DNA of 64,000 nt from positions 1 through 64,000 of the forward strand of contig JAFQCI010000025.1 of assembly GCA_017416505.1 (NCBI GenBank), in the 5' to 3' direction. Below, in pieces: positions 63,731 through 64,000 of this stretch; positions within the stretch are counted from its first letter, which is position 1, and the number at the start of each line of letters is the position of its first letter. The notes under the pieces were generated by a model, which searched no databases, had not been told where the DNA came from, and saw only the letters and a list, made by a program, of their open reading frames with translations. A program made the translations under genes and the position numbers. This stretch comes from Lachnospiraceae bacterium (GTDB lineage: Bacteria > Bacillota_A > Clostridia > Lachnospirales > Lachnospiraceae).

Positions 63731-64000
63731 ATGTTTAAGAGCAAAACATTTATGAAACGTAAACTGATGCTGGTTTTTATGGTATTTTTTCTCTTTTTGG
63801 TTTTTTTGATAGGAAGACTGGTATATCTAACCATTATCCAATCGGATTTTTATCAGAATGAAGCCTTGGAACTTCATCAAAGAGAAAGAAGCATTAAGGC
63901 ACCAAGAGGAATAATCTATGACCGGAATGGAATCGTTATTGCATCCAACAAACCGGTTTGTACGATTTCTGTTATCTATTCCCAGATGACGGATAAAGAA
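63731..64000 (+). CDS. Second class B penicillin-binding protein (partial, runs off the window)
   Basis: The first 90 codons are present. A basic N-terminus (MFKSKTFMKRK), a membrane helix (LMLVFMVFFLFLVFLIGRLV), then the PBP dimerisation opening RERSIKAPRGIIYDRNGIVIAS, as in SpoVD and FtsI. No stop before 64000. GAGGT at 63722-63726 is the RBS, inside the hairpin. Neighbouring tandem PBP genes are normal in clostridial dcw clusters. Confidence 0.88.
   Translation, partial: MFKSKTFMKRKLMLVFMVFFLFLVFLIGRLVYLTIIQSDFYQNEALELHQRERSIKAPRGIIYDRNGIVIASNKPVCTISVIYSQMTDKE

Overview
The window is chromosomal DNA from a low-GC, spore-forming Firmicute, most likely a Lachnospiraceae-type clostridium. 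The evidence is a complete spoIIAA-spoIIAB-sigF operon, GatCAB amidotransferase, a Bacillus-like yicC-remA-gmk-rpoZ-priA-def-fmt-rsmB-rlmN-stp-prkC-rsgA-rpe-thiN run, mraZ at the head of a division and cell-wall cluster, strong AGGAGG-type ribosome binding sites and many GTG/TTG starts. No rRNA, tRNA, IS transposase, phage gene or CRISPR array was seen.

Layout. 1-59 is the tail of an upstream gene. 235-1789 is an ABC exporter pair and 1913-2554 an unknown membrane protein. 2735-5942 is gatCAB. 6344-9313 is a VTC-domain / DUF4956 / beta-helix lipoprotein cluster. 9601-15523 is an HscC-like Hsp70, a membrane protein with Rossmann and RyR-like domains, and a double-TIR/TPR/zinc-ribbon protein, read here as a candidate conflict or stress-sensing system. 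15718-17081 (minus strand) holds an SseB-like and a PilZ protein. 17355-20899 is purC-purB-purA. 21043-27864 is a four-gene operon of unknown function around a degenerate Hsp70/actin-fold protein. 27941-30577 is valS, followed by degV, small ORFs and a zinc-ribbon/TPR membrane protein. 33443-34956 is the spoIIA operon. 35082-36226 has a PocR-type mini-receptor and a DUF1294 protein. 36333-49728 is the conserved housekeeping run, followed by ychF and lgt. 51896-59350 has a DUF2935 protein, an XRE-cupin regulator, a polar amino-acid ABC transporter, a cytidylate-kinase-like protein, an ArgD-type aminotransferase and an iron alcohol dehydrogenase. 59563-64000 is mraZ-rsmH-ftsL-PBP and the start of a second PBP.

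How the parts fit. The housekeeping run couples nucleotide supply (gmk), RNA polymerase (rpoZ), replication restart (priA), protein maturation (def, fmt), rRNA modification (rsmB, rlmN), ribosome assembly (rsgA) and PASTA kinase/phosphatase signalling (prkC/stp), as in Bacillus. The accessory material lies in two blocks (6.3-15.5 kb and 21-28 kb), both with Hsp70-fold proteins and partners of unknown function.

Between genes there is a dispersed family of short palindromes sharing the end GTTACTGTTCAC. At least seven copies are visible. One is a 142-nt three-hairpin composite flanked by an exact 9-nt direct repeat, another is flanked by a 14-nt repeat, and two sit in the loops of transcription-terminator-like hairpins. 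I read these as a MITE-like element family. A 15-bp perfect hairpin covers the ribosome binding site of the second PBP gene at the right edge.
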